Origin: Candidatus Rhodoferax bjergmarkensis
Lineage (GTDB): Bacteria > Pseudomonadota > Gammaproteobacteria > Burkholderiales > Burkholderiaceae_C
Length of the DNA: 64,000 nucleotides
Direction of reading: 5' to 3'
Assembly: GCA_016708345.1 (NCBI GenBank)
Contig: JADJFX010000038.1
Location: 62,001-126,000, forward strand
Position numbers and translations under genes: made by a program. A model generated the notes under the pieces. It did no database searches and was not told the DNA's origin. It was given only the letters and a program-made list of their open reading frames with translations. Below are positions 25,181 through 34,258 of the stretch, piece by piece. The number at the start of each line of letters is the position of its first letter. Position 1 is the stretch's first letter.

Positions 25181-27667
25181 TCAACCCGCCAAAATGGAAG
25201 GCGACTGGCGCGACGCTGGCTGCCCCAGCGGATGAATGCCCCAGATTTCGTTGGCATATTCACGAATCGTGCGATCGGAAGAAAACGCCCCCATGCCGGC
25301 CACGTTGAGAATGGCGCTGCGGGTCCAGGCTGCAGGTCTGCGGTAAAGGTCATCCACCTTGTCCTGGGTAGCTGCGTAATCGGCATAGTCGGCCAGCAAC
25401 TGGTAATGGTCTGACTCCAGCAGATTGTTCACCACATCGCGGTAGCGGTCAGGGTCCTCCCGCGAAAACTCGCCTTCGGCCAGCCGGTCAATGGCGTATT
25501 TCAGGTCAAAGTGGCTTTCGTAGTGATCCCGTGGGCGGTAACCGGCACCGCGTATTTGGGCTACTTTTTCAGTGCGATTGCCAAAGATAAAGATGTTTTC
25601 AAGCCCCACGTTGTTGGCGATTTCAATGTTCGCGCCATCCCAAGTGCCGATGGTGAGGGCACCATTGAGCGCAAACTTCATGTTGCCGGTGCCTGAAGCT
25701 TCGGTGCCAGCGGTTGAAATTTGCTCCGACAAATTGGCCCCGGGAATGATGATTTCGGCCAAGGACACCCGGTAGTTGGGGATGAAGACCACCCGCAGCT
25801 GAGCTCCGATGCGAGGATCGTTGTTGATCACGCGCGCCACGTCATTGATCAGCCGAATGACGAGTTTGGCCATGTAGTAGGCGGACGCTGCCTTGCCGGC
25901 AAAGATGACCGTGCGAGGCACCCAGTTGGCATGCGGCTGGGCCAAAATGCGGTGATAGCGGGTAATCACATGCAGCACATTGAGCAATTGCCGCTTGTAC
26001 TCGTGCATGCGCTTGACCTGAACATCAAAGAGGCTCTCCGGGTCCACCCTGACGCCAGGGGTACGGGCCATCAAATCGGCCAAGCGGCGCTTGTTTTGCT
26101 GCTTGGCCAGGCGGAAGGCATTTTGAAACTCTGGGTCATCGGCAAACTCGCGCAAACGGGCCAGCTGGTCGAGATCACCGCGCCAGTTGGGACCAATGCG
26201 GCTGTCAATCAAGGCCGACAAGGGCCGGTTGGCCTGCGCCAGCCAGCGCCGGGGCGTGATGCCGTTGGTTTTGTTGCAGAAACGCTCAGGGTAAATTCTT
26301 GCAAAATCGGAGAAGATGGTGTCCACCATCAGTTGGCTGTGCAAGGCTGAGACGCCATTGACCTTGTGGCTGGCCAGCACCGACAGATGCGCCATGCGCA
26401 CCCGGCGAATACCGCGTTCCTCAATCAATGAAATGCGCCTGAGCATGGCATTTTCAGCCGGGAAACGCTGGCGTGCTTCGGCCAGGAACATGGCGTTGAT
26501 GTCGTAAATCAAGGCCATGTGACGGGGCAGCACACGCTCGAGCAGGTCAACCGGCCAGGTCTCCAGCGCCTCTTCCATCAGTGTGTGATTGGTGTAGGAA
26601 AAAATTCGCGTACACAGTGACCAAGCGCTCTCCCAAGGCAGTTGGTGCTCGTCCATCAAAAGCCGCATCAACTCAGGCACCGCCAATGCGGGGTGCGTGT
26701 CGTTCAGGTGAATGGCAACCTTGTCAGCCAGTTGCTCAAAACCGCTGTGGATTTTGAGGTGACGGCGCAGAATATCCTGCAAGGAAGCACTGACAAAGAA
26801 GAACTCCTGCTTCAAACGCAGCTCGCGCCCGTGGTCACTGCTGTCGTCCGGGTAGAGCACACGCGAGACGTTCTCGGACATGTTTTTGGTTTCCACCGCC
26901 CGGATGTAGTCGCCCCGGTTAAAAGCGTCCAGATTGACGCCCCCGCTGGCGCGCGCCGACCACAGTCGCATGGTGACCACACTGCGCATTTTGTGGCCCG
27001 GCACGCCGCTGTCATAAGCGGTGGCAATGACGTCGTCGGTATCGACCCACAGGGCGCGGTCGTTTTGCGAGATCAGGCGCCCGCCAAAGCGGATGGTGTA
27101 GCTCAGTTCAGGGCGCATGAACTCCCAGGGGTAGCCATTGACCAGCCAGTAATCGGGCTCCTCAATCTGCTGGCCCTGAACAATGCGCTGCGCAAACATG
27201 CCGTACTCGTAACGAATGCCATAGCCGATGCCGGGCAAGCCTTCAGAGGCCAAAGAATCCAGAAAGCAGGCAGCCAGTCGGCCGAGACCGCCATTACCCA
27301 GACCCGCATCGGGTTCCAGATCAATCAAGGCATCAAAATCAGCCCCGAGCAGCGCGCAGGCTTGCTTGATCGGCTCGTAAATGTCCACGGCCAGAATCGC
27401 GTTGGTGAGCGCGCGCCCGGTGAGAAATTCAAGCGACATGTAGTACACGCGCTTGGCGTCCTGGTCTTCGGCCTGAACCAGCGATTCGCGCCAGGTGGTC
27501 ATGATCCGGTCGCGTACAGCATGAAAAACCGCAAACAGCCAATCACGCTGGGTGGCCGATCGCAGGTCTTTGCCCACCTGGTAAACCAGCCGGTTCGCAA
27601 TGGCCCGGCGCAAAGCTTCAACACTGTTGGTCGGCGTGTCGTACTGAAAAGTGTTGTCTGTTGTCAT
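25181..27667 (-). CDS. glgP: Glycogen/alpha-glucan phosphorylase
   Basis: 828 residues, the full family length. Releases glucose 1-phosphate from glycogen chain ends using PLP. Characteristic stretches are DAGLGNGGLGRLAACFLDSL near residue 115, the PLP Lys in EASGTGNMKFALNGALTIGT, and FCNKTNGITPRRWL. Its ATG overlaps the glgA stop as ATGA, so translation is coupled. It is the last gene of the glycogen operon. Confidence 0.97.
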   Translation of the reverse strand: MTTDNTFQYDTPTNSVEALRRAIANRLVYQVGKDLRSATQRDWLFAVFHAVRDRIMTTWRESLVQAEDQDAKRVYYMSLEFLTGRALTNAILAVDIYEPIKQACALLGADFDALIDLEPDAGLGNGGLGRLAACFLDSLASEGLPGIGYGIRYEYGMFAQRIVQGQQIEEPDYWLVNGYPWEFMRPELSYTIRFGGRLISQNDRALWVDTDDVIATAYDSGVPGHKMRSVVTMRLWSARASGGVNLDAFNRGDYIRAVETKNMSENVSRVLYPDDSSDHGRELRLKQEFFFVSASLQDILRRHLKIHSGFEQLADKVAIHLNDTHPALAVPELMRLLMDEHQLPWESAWSLCTRIFSYTNHTLMEEALETWPVDLLERVLPRHMALIYDINAMFLAEARQRFPAENAMLRRISLIEERGIRRVRMAHLSVLASHKVNGVSALHSQLMVDTIFSDFARIYPERFCNKTNGITPRRWLAQANRPLSALIDSRIGPNWRGDLDQLARLREFADDPEFQNAFRLAKQQNKRRLADLMARTPGVRVDPESLFDVQVKRMHEYKRQLLNVLHVITRYHRILAQPHANWVPRTVIFAGKAASAYYMAKLVIRLINDVARVINNDPRIGAQLRVVFIPNYRVSLAEIIIPGANLSEQISTAGTEASGTGNMKFALNGALTIGTWDGANIEIANNVGLENIFIFGNRTEKVAQIRGAGYRPRDHYESHFDLKYAIDRLAEGEFSREDPDRYRDVVNNLLESDHYQLLADYADYAATQDKVDDLYRRPAAWTRSAILNVAGMGAFSSDRTIREYANEIWGIHPLGQPASRQSPSILAG

Positions 27668-29184
27668 ACGGTATGTTTTCCGGGAAGTGGATGGAGGTGC
27701 GAAATAGCCCCCGGCCTCAAAGACTGGTACATGGCAAGGTAATGCTGCGCAGCACTAGGCCAGTCAAACCGCAGCAACATGCCTCTGCGCTGGACGGCGG
27801 CCCATTCTCCGGGCCGACGGGCCAAGGCAAAAGCCCGCCGAATGGCGCTTAAAAGTCCGTCCGCGCTTAATTCGTCAAACACAAAACCTGTAGCGGTATC
27901 AGCATCCAGATTCTCCAGCGTGCAGTCAACCACCGTATCAGCCAGGCCGCCAACCCGGCGCACCAGTGGCAAAGTGCCATAGCGCAAGCCATAAAGTTGC
28001 GTCAGGCCACAGGGCTCGAAGGCTGAAGGCACCAAAATCACATCAGCGCCCGCCAATACCGCATGCGCGGTCACTTCGTCATAGCCGATGCGCACGCCCA
28101 CTTGGCCCGGATACCGGATGGCTGCATCTACAAAGGCTTGCTCCAGCGCAGTGCCCCCCTGCCCGAGCAGTGCCAGTTGACCGCCACGCTGGACAAGCTC
28201 CGACAAAATCTGGGGCAACAAATGCAAGCCTTTTTGCTCAGTCAATCGGCTCACGACGCCAAATACCAAGGCATCGGCCCGCTGCTCTAACCCGAAATCC
28301 GCTTGCAGGGCAGTTTTGGCAATCGATTTTTTGGCCACCGTGTCCACATCGTAAGGCGTGGGAAGCAGTGCATCTGAGGTTGGACTCCAGACGTGGTAAT
28401 CGACACCATTGAGGATGCCGGACAAAACCCCGGAACGCTCGCGCAGCAAACCTTCGAGCCCCCAGCCGTGCGATTCCAACAAAATTTCCTTGGCATAGGT
28501 CGGGCTGACGGTGGTGATCCGGTCGGCATATTGAATGGCTGCCTTCATGAAGGAACCATGCCCGTAGAACTCCAGACCATTCACACTGAAGTAAGAACTC
28601 GGCAACCCCAATTGGGCAAATAGAGGGCGCGGGAAAATACCTTGGTAGGCCAGGTTGTGGATGGTAAAAACGGTGGCGGGGGTGGCCAGACCAGCCTCGG
28701 CAAAGGCACGAACATAGGCGGGGGTTAGTCCCGCATGCCAGTCATGGCAGTGAATGACGTCGGGGGTCCATTCCCGGTCAAGCCCCTGCCCCAAACTGGC
28801 CCCCGCCCAACCCAGCGCGGCAAAGCGCTTGGCGTTGTCGTCCCAGTCTTTGCCGTCCGGCCCCAGATAGGGGTTGCCAGGGCGCTCATACAGAACCGCG
28901 GACTGAAGCAAATAAACCGGTAATTCCAGGCCGGGCAATCTCGCCAAAGCCACCTTGGCAGCCGGCAGCACCGGAGCATGGCCCCAGGGTGTGTTGCCAT
29001 GCGGCAGCGTCGCAACCTGGCGCACACCATGGGCAACTTCGGAAATGGCAGGAAAAGCGGGCATGAGGATGCGCACATCACAGCCCAATGCCTGCAACTC
29101 TGGCGGCAAACCCGCACTGACGTCGGCCAGACCACCGGTTTTGAGAAAAGGAAACAGTTCCGAGCAAACGTACAAAACCTTCAC
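27664..29184 (-). CDS. glgA: Glycogen synthase (ADP-glucose)
   Basis: 506 residues with a GTG start at 29184 (V-K-V-L-Y-V-C-S-E-L-F) that overlaps the glgC stop as GTGA. GT5 family: KTGGLADVSAGLP at about residues 15-27 binds ADP-glucose, and PSAFEPCGLTQLYGLRYG with RRVGGLADTV forms the C-terminal nucleotide/catalytic region. An upstream ATG would extend into glgC and is not needed. Works with GlgC and GlgB to build glycogen. Confidence 0.96.
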   Translation of the reverse strand: MKVLYVCSELFPFLKTGGLADVSAGLPPELQALGCDVRILMPAFPAISEVAHGVRQVATLPHGNTPWGHAPVLPAAKVALARLPGLELPVYLLQSAVLYERPGNPYLGPDGKDWDDNAKRFAALGWAGASLGQGLDREWTPDVIHCHDWHAGLTPAYVRAFAEAGLATPATVFTIHNLAYQGIFPRPLFAQLGLPSSYFSVNGLEFYGHGSFMKAAIQYADRITTVSPTYAKEILLESHGWGLEGLLRERSGVLSGILNGVDYHVWSPTSDALLPTPYDVDTVAKKSIAKTALQADFGLEQRADALVFGVVSRLTEQKGLHLLPQILSELVQRGGQLALLGQGGTALEQAFVDAAIRYPGQVGVRIGYDEVTAHAVLAGADVILVPSAFEPCGLTQLYGLRYGTLPLVRRVGGLADTVVDCTLENLDADTATGFVFDELSADGLLSAIRRAFALARRPGEWAAVQRRGMLLRFDWPSAAQHYLAMYQSLRPGAISHLHPLPGKHTV

Positions 29185-30452
29185 GCGGGCACTCCCTCCA
29201 GCGCCGCCAGCATGGCACAAGTGACCAGTACCACGCCATTGGGACTGCGGTGAAAACGCCGCGCATCCGCCGCCTCGTCGAACCCGATCGTCATGCCATC
29301 GGGCACTTGGCAATTTTCATCAATGACCACTTTGCGCAAACGGCAGTGCCGGCCAATGCTGGCACCAGGCAAAATGACAGCTTCCTGAATCGTGCTGTAA
29401 GAGTGAATTTGGACATCGGAGAACAGCACCGAGCGCCGCACCTCGGAGCCGGACACGATGCAACCACCTGCCACCAGGGAGTCCACTGCCATGCCACGGC
29501 GGTCATCGTCATTGAAAACAAATTTGGCCGGTGGCAAGGTAGGCTGGTAGGTCCAGATGGGCCAGTCTTTGTCATACAAATCAAGCTCCGGCGTTGTCGC
29601 GGTCAAATCAATATTGGCGGACCAATAGGCATCCACCGTGCCAACATCGCGCCAATACGAGACAGCCTCGGAACTGGTTTTAACGCATGACATGCCAAAC
29701 GGATGCGCCACCGCCTCGCCCCGCGACACCATGGCGGGAATCAAGTCCTTGCCAAAATCGTGACTCGATGAGGGGTCTTTGAGATCGGTTTCCAGTGCGG
29801 AAAACAGGTACGCCGCATCAAAAACATAAACACCCATGCTGGCCATCGCGGTGTCCGGCCGACCCGGCATGGCTTGCGGTTGCACAGGTTTTTCCTCAAA
29901 CCTGGTGATGCGGCGGTTGGCATCCACTGTCATCACGCCAAACGCCGTGGCCTCCTCGAGCGGCACTTCAATACACGCCACCGTGCAGGGCGAACCCTGC
30001 TCGACATGGTCCTCAATCAAACTGGCGTAGTTCATCTTGTAAATGTGATCGCCCGCCAGAATCAGGATGTACTTGGGATCATGCTCACGCAAAATGTCCA
30101 AATTTTGAAACACTGCATCGGCCGTGCCCCGGTACCAAAACTCTTCATCAACGCGCTGCTGGGCTGGCAGCAAGTCAATGAACTCATTGACCTCATTGCG
30201 CAGGAATGACCATCCATGCTGAATATGGCGCAGCAGGCTGTGAGATTTGTACTGCGTCAGCACGCCAATGCGGTGCACATCCGAGTTCAGACAGTTGGAC
30301 AGCACAAAATCGATGATGCGAAACTTGCCGCCGAAGTAAACAGCAGGTTTGGCACAATTTTCAGTCAAGGCGTGTAATCGGGAGCCTCGCCCTCCCGCCA
30401 AAACGAGGGCAATGGTGCGACGAACGGGACGACGGTGAGCACTGTCTTTCAT
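29181..30452 (-). CDS. glgC: Glucose-1-phosphate adenylyltransferase
   Basis: 423 residues from the ATG at 30452 (MKDSAHRRPVRR). Makes ADP-glucose from ATP and glucose 1-phosphate, the committed step. ALVLAGGRGSRLHALTENCA is the nucleotide-binding loop, FRIIDFVLSNCLNSD and WYRGTADAVFQN follow, and a left-handed beta-helix with YSTIQEAVILPGASIG closes the protein. Start lies 28 bp after the malQ stop. Confidence 0.96.
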   Translation of the reverse strand: MKDSAHRRPVRRTIALVLAGGRGSRLHALTENCAKPAVYFGGKFRIIDFVLSNCLNSDVHRIGVLTQYKSHSLLRHIQHGWSFLRNEVNEFIDLLPAQQRVDEEFWYRGTADAVFQNLDILREHDPKYILILAGDHIYKMNYASLIEDHVEQGSPCTVACIEVPLEEATAFGVMTVDANRRITRFEEKPVQPQAMPGRPDTAMASMGVYVFDAAYLFSALETDLKDPSSSHDFGKDLIPAMVSRGEAVAHPFGMSCVKTSSEAVSYWRDVGTVDAYWSANIDLTATTPELDLYDKDWPIWTYQPTLPPAKFVFNDDDRRGMAVDSLVAGGCIVSGSEVRRSVLFSDVQIHSYSTIQEAVILPGASIGRHCRLRKVVIDENCQVPDGMTIGFDEAADARRFHRSPNGVVLVTCAMLAALEGVPA

Positions 30453-30480
30453 AAAAAATCTCGCAAAAATAGTTTGAAAA

Positions 30481-32013
30481 TCAGGGTAGCACAGGGGCAT
30501 TACGGCCATGTGCATGGGTCAGGTTGGCAAGGCGACGGGCTGGTTCATCGTTCACCTGATTCCACGAAAAACGCCATTGCCAGCACCCGTATGCCATGCC
30601 AGGCGTGTTCATGCGGTTCGCACCATCGAGCCCCAGTACATCCTGAAACGGAAATATGACTGTATTGGCTTGTGACTGGGAAAGTGCTTGCATCATGGCC
30701 CAGTGAATTTCGGTATCCACTTGGGGGCCGAGATAGCAGCGGGCGGCGTGACGCTCGGCAGCACTGGCGGTGTGCCACCAGCCCATGGTGGTGTTGTTGT
30801 CATGGGTGCCGGTGTAGGCCACCGTTTGGGCATCAAAATTGTGTGGCAAATAAGGGTTGGCGGGTGAGTCACCAAACGCAAACTGCATGACACGCATGCC
30901 GGGAAAACCGCACGCCTGACGCAATGCTGTCACAGCGGGCGTGATGATGCCCAAATCCTCCGCAATGATCGGCAGCTGTTGCGCCGCCCGATCACCCTGC
31001 ACTTTGGCCAGCTCATCAAAAAAAGGTTTGCCCGGACCCTGACGCCAGCAGCCGGCCACGGCGGTGGGCTCGCTGGAAGGAATCTCCCAATAGGATTCAA
31101 AGCCACGAAAATGATCCAGTCGCACCACATCCACCAACCCGAGCAGGTGGGTGAGCCGGTCTTTCCACCAGGAAAATCCATCCTCGGCCATGACGTCCCA
31201 GCGGTACAAAGGATTGCCCCAGCGCTGGCCTGTGCTGCTGAAATAATCGGGTGGAACACCGGCCACCACCGTCGGCTCACCGTGCTCATTCAAATGGTAC
31301 TGGTTGGCATTGATCCAGACTTCTGCGCTGTGATGCGCTACAAAAATAGGTGCATCCCCCACAATCAGGATACCGCGCGCATTGGCATACTCGCGCAAGC
31401 TGTGCCATTGCAAGGCAAACCGCCACTGTATGAAGCTGTAAAACCCGAGATCGTCAGCCAAGTGCACACCGGCGTCTGCCAATGCTGCCGGCTCACACCG
31501 GCGCAATGCCGCAGGCCACTGGGTCCAGGGCTTGCCGTGGCGCTCTTCCAAGGCCATAAAGTGGGCGTAACCTTCAAGCCAGTGCGATTGCTGCGCGCAA
31601 AAATCCTCAAACTCCGTGCGATCCGGCTCATGCGCTTTGCGCAAAAAGCCCCGCCAAGCCTCACGCAGCCTGAGCATACGGTAGGTGGACACACGCTCAA
31701 AGTCGCAGTAGCCGGACTCAAACCCGTGATCGGTTTTGGCCGACAACCAGCCGCAGCGCATCAAATCTTCCAGATCAACCAGCATCGGGTTTCCGGCAAA
31801 AACAGAAGCGCTGTGGTACGGGGAGTTGCCCGGCCCCACCGGCGACAGCGGCAATATCTGCCACAAACGTTGCCCGGCTGACACCAGCCAGTCGACAAAG
31901 TGGTAGGCCTCGGCACCCAGATCGCCGGAACCATACGGCCCTGGCAAGGAGGTGATGTGCAGCAGCACACCACTGGTGCGCTGCGAAAAAATGGAAGCAC
32001 CGGCGTTTGTCAT
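30481..32013 (-). CDS. malQ: 4-alpha-glucanotransferase (amylomaltase)
   Basis: 510 residues from the ATG at 32013 (MTNAGASIFSQRTSG). GH77: TSLPGPYGSGDLG near the start, the nucleophile Asp in VVRLDHFRGFESYW, the acid/base Glu in IIAEDLGIITPAV and the third acid in YTGTHDNNTTMGWW. Rearranges alpha-1,4 chains, recycling short maltodextrins released by GlgX. The start lies 4 bp after the glgX stop; a longer upstream frame overlaps glgX and lacks family similarity. Confidence 0.95.
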   Translation of the reverse strand: MTNAGASIFSQRTSGVLLHITSLPGPYGSGDLGAEAYHFVDWLVSAGQRLWQILPLSPVGPGNSPYHSASVFAGNPMLVDLEDLMRCGWLSAKTDHGFESGYCDFERVSTYRMLRLREAWRGFLRKAHEPDRTEFEDFCAQQSHWLEGYAHFMALEERHGKPWTQWPAALRRCEPAALADAGVHLADDLGFYSFIQWRFALQWHSLREYANARGILIVGDAPIFVAHHSAEVWINANQYHLNEHGEPTVVAGVPPDYFSSTGQRWGNPLYRWDVMAEDGFSWWKDRLTHLLGLVDVVRLDHFRGFESYWEIPSSEPTAVAGCWRQGPGKPFFDELAKVQGDRAAQQLPIIAEDLGIITPAVTALRQACGFPGMRVMQFAFGDSPANPYLPHNFDAQTVAYTGTHDNNTTMGWWHTASAAERHAARCYLGPQVDTEIHWAMMQALSQSQANTVIFPFQDVLGLDGANRMNTPGMAYGCWQWRFSWNQVNDEPARRLANLTHAHGRNAPVLP

Positions 32014-32017
32014 GGCG

Positions 32018-34258
32018 TCATTGTGAAAGTGAATCAGGAGACAAAGGGGAAACATCCAGCCATTGAACCAGCCCGACCACAGTGCGGGGCGACAGCATGA
32101 TTTCATCAACGCTGACCTTGGCGACCTCCCATTGAGCTTGCGGCAAAACCAATGCCTGCGCACTGTCGAGCACCTGCAGCCAGCGCCCGGGGGGCAAGGC
32201 GAAGGCGCAGGGGGTGCTGCCAGCATGGAACATCATGAGCCAGCGCTGCGTGGGTAGCTGGCCTTCTTCGGCCACTTCGATCAGACTGGCAAAACTGCGC
32301 GTTTGCGGGTCTTCCCAGTCGGTCGCAGTCATGGGTCCGCCATCAGGCTTGCGCCATGCAATGTCTGCACCCAGTCCGGCCATGTCAAGTGCGAATGACG
32401 CCCCATGGGCCTGCACCATGGGCCACCGGGGCGCACTGCCGGTAAACCAGTGCGCATAGCGAAACGCCGCATGGGCATGGCGCAGATGAATCAGCCCCGC
32501 CACAAAATCGGTCTGTCCAGTGTCCGCACCGCCCCAATCAAGCCAGCTTGTTTCATTGTCTTGGCAATAAGCGTTGTTATTGCCATTTTGGGTCTGCCCC
32601 AGCTCATCCCCGGCCAACAGCTGGGGCGTGCCCTGTGCGCAAAACAGGGTGGCCAACAGCGCGCGGCGCCATTGCCCGCGCACGGCCTGCACGCCAGCGT
32701 CGGCGCTCGGCCCCTCTACGCCAGCATTGGTGCTGTGATTGTTTTGCGCCCCGTCGCGATTGTCTTCCCCGTTGAGCAAATTGTGCTTGCGCCGGTAGGA
32801 GGTGAGATCGGTCAAGGTCATGCCATCATGCGCGGTGATCATGTTGACGCTGGACAAAGGATTGCGACCGCCGTGATCAAACAAGTCACTGGAGCCGGTA
32901 ATCCGGCGCGCAAAATCCCCGCGCGTGCAGTCAAAACCGAGCCAGAACGCACGGCTGGTATCGCGAAACCGGTCGTTCCATTCGAGCCAGCCGGCAGGGA
33001 ATTGCCCCAGCTGGTAGCCATCCGGCCCGATGTCCCAAGGCTCCGCAATGAGCTTTACCCGGGCCAGCACCGGATCGAGTCCGATGGCCGCCAGCAAGCC
33101 CGACATCGGGTGGAATTTATGGTGCAGCAAGGGGTCACGCCCCAAAGCGGTGGCCAGATCAAAGCGAAAACCATCCACACCAAAAGCCTGCACCCACCAG
33201 CGCAGGCTGTCCATCACCAGCTGCGCCCCGCACGGACGCATCAAACCAAGACTGTTGCCACAACCACTGAAGTTGAGGTACTGGCCAGCGTCATCCAGCG
33301 CGTACCAGCTGGCATTGTCCAGCCCGCGCCAGCTCAGGGTAGAACCCATCGCATCACCTTCGGCGCTATGGTTGTAAACCACATCCAGCACTACTTCGAG
33401 TCCGTTCAGGTGCAGCAGATCCACCATGAACCGGAATTCTGCACGGTCATCCGCGAATTGACCGCTGGCATACCCCGGTTCGGGAATGAAAAATCCGAGC
33501 GTGTTGTAGCCCCAATAGTTGCGCAAGCCCTTTTTCAGCAAATGCCCCTCTGTCACATGCAGTTGCACCGGCAACAGACACAGCGTGGTGATGCCCAAGC
33601 GCCGGTAGTGCGCCAGCATGGGGGGGCTGACCAGCCCCGCATAGGTGCCACGCAGAGCCTGCGGCACCTCAGGATGGCGCTGCGTCAAGCCTTTGACGTG
33701 TGCCTCGTACAGCACCGTATGGGCAAGCGGTACTTGGGGGCCTGGCGTCATGTCGGCTCCAGCCTGCAACTCGGCCTTGAGGTCCAGAATGCGGGCTTTC
33801 GGAATGCGCGCTGCATCATTGGCCGGGTCACGCCTGGCATCGCGCATCGAGGTTCCCTCTTCGGTCCTCTCCAGGTAATCATGCTCCAGCGACAGATTTT
33901 TCTTGTCCCCCACGATGGCACGCGCGAACGGGTCAATCAGCAATTTGGCCGGATTGAAGCGATGCCCGCGTGCAGGTTGATAGGGGCCATGCGCTCGCAA
34001 TCCATAAAGTTGCCCCACCCCGAGTCCGGGCACAAACCCATGCCAGACTCCGTTGGTGCAGGTTGGCAGCGTAAAACGCGCTGTTTCCTGCTGGCCTGTT
34101 TCGTCAAACAAACAAACCTCAATGCGCTCTGCATGGCGTGAAAAGACAGCGAAGTTCACGCCCTCCTGCCCGCCCCATTTGATGCAGGTTGCTCCCATGG
34201 GCCATGCCTGCCCCAACCCACAAGTCACCGTATTGACGACGCCAACGGCCTGGTTCAT
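32018..34258 (-). CDS. glgX: Glycogen debranching enzyme
   Basis: 746 residues from the ATG at 34258, whose ATGA overlaps the glgB stop. GH13 isoamylase type: N-terminal CBM48-like domain (VNFAVFSRHAERIEVCLFD), then the barrel with VVLDVVYNHSAEGD, nucleophile in VDGFRFDLATALGRD, acid in KLIAEPWDIG and the third acid in NMITAHDGMTLTDL. It removes alpha-1,6 branches from phosphorylase-limited glycogen. Confidence 0.95.
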   Translation of the reverse strand: MNQAVGVVNTVTCGLGQAWPMGATCIKWGGQEGVNFAVFSRHAERIEVCLFDETGQQETARFTLPTCTNGVWHGFVPGLGVGQLYGLRAHGPYQPARGHRFNPAKLLIDPFARAIVGDKKNLSLEHDYLERTEEGTSMRDARRDPANDAARIPKARILDLKAELQAGADMTPGPQVPLAHTVLYEAHVKGLTQRHPEVPQALRGTYAGLVSPPMLAHYRRLGITTLCLLPVQLHVTEGHLLKKGLRNYWGYNTLGFFIPEPGYASGQFADDRAEFRFMVDLLHLNGLEVVLDVVYNHSAEGDAMGSTLSWRGLDNASWYALDDAGQYLNFSGCGNSLGLMRPCGAQLVMDSLRWWVQAFGVDGFRFDLATALGRDPLLHHKFHPMSGLLAAIGLDPVLARVKLIAEPWDIGPDGYQLGQFPAGWLEWNDRFRDTSRAFWLGFDCTRGDFARRITGSSDLFDHGGRNPLSSVNMITAHDGMTLTDLTSYRRKHNLLNGEDNRDGAQNNHSTNAGVEGPSADAGVQAVRGQWRRALLATLFCAQGTPQLLAGDELGQTQNGNNNAYCQDNETSWLDWGGADTGQTDFVAGLIHLRHAHAAFRYAHWFTGSAPRWPMVQAHGASFALDMAGLGADIAWRKPDGGPMTATDWEDPQTRSFASLIEVAEEGQLPTQRWLMMFHAGSTPCAFALPPGRWLQVLDSAQALVLPQAQWEVAKVSVDEIMLSPRTVVGLVQWLDVSPLSPDSLSQ

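Noticed and set aside
32405..34141. Long plus-strand frame of 578 codons opposite glgX
   Set aside because: It is the mirror of a well-supported glgX gene; composition is His/Gln-rich, as is typical for antisense frames in GC-rich DNA.
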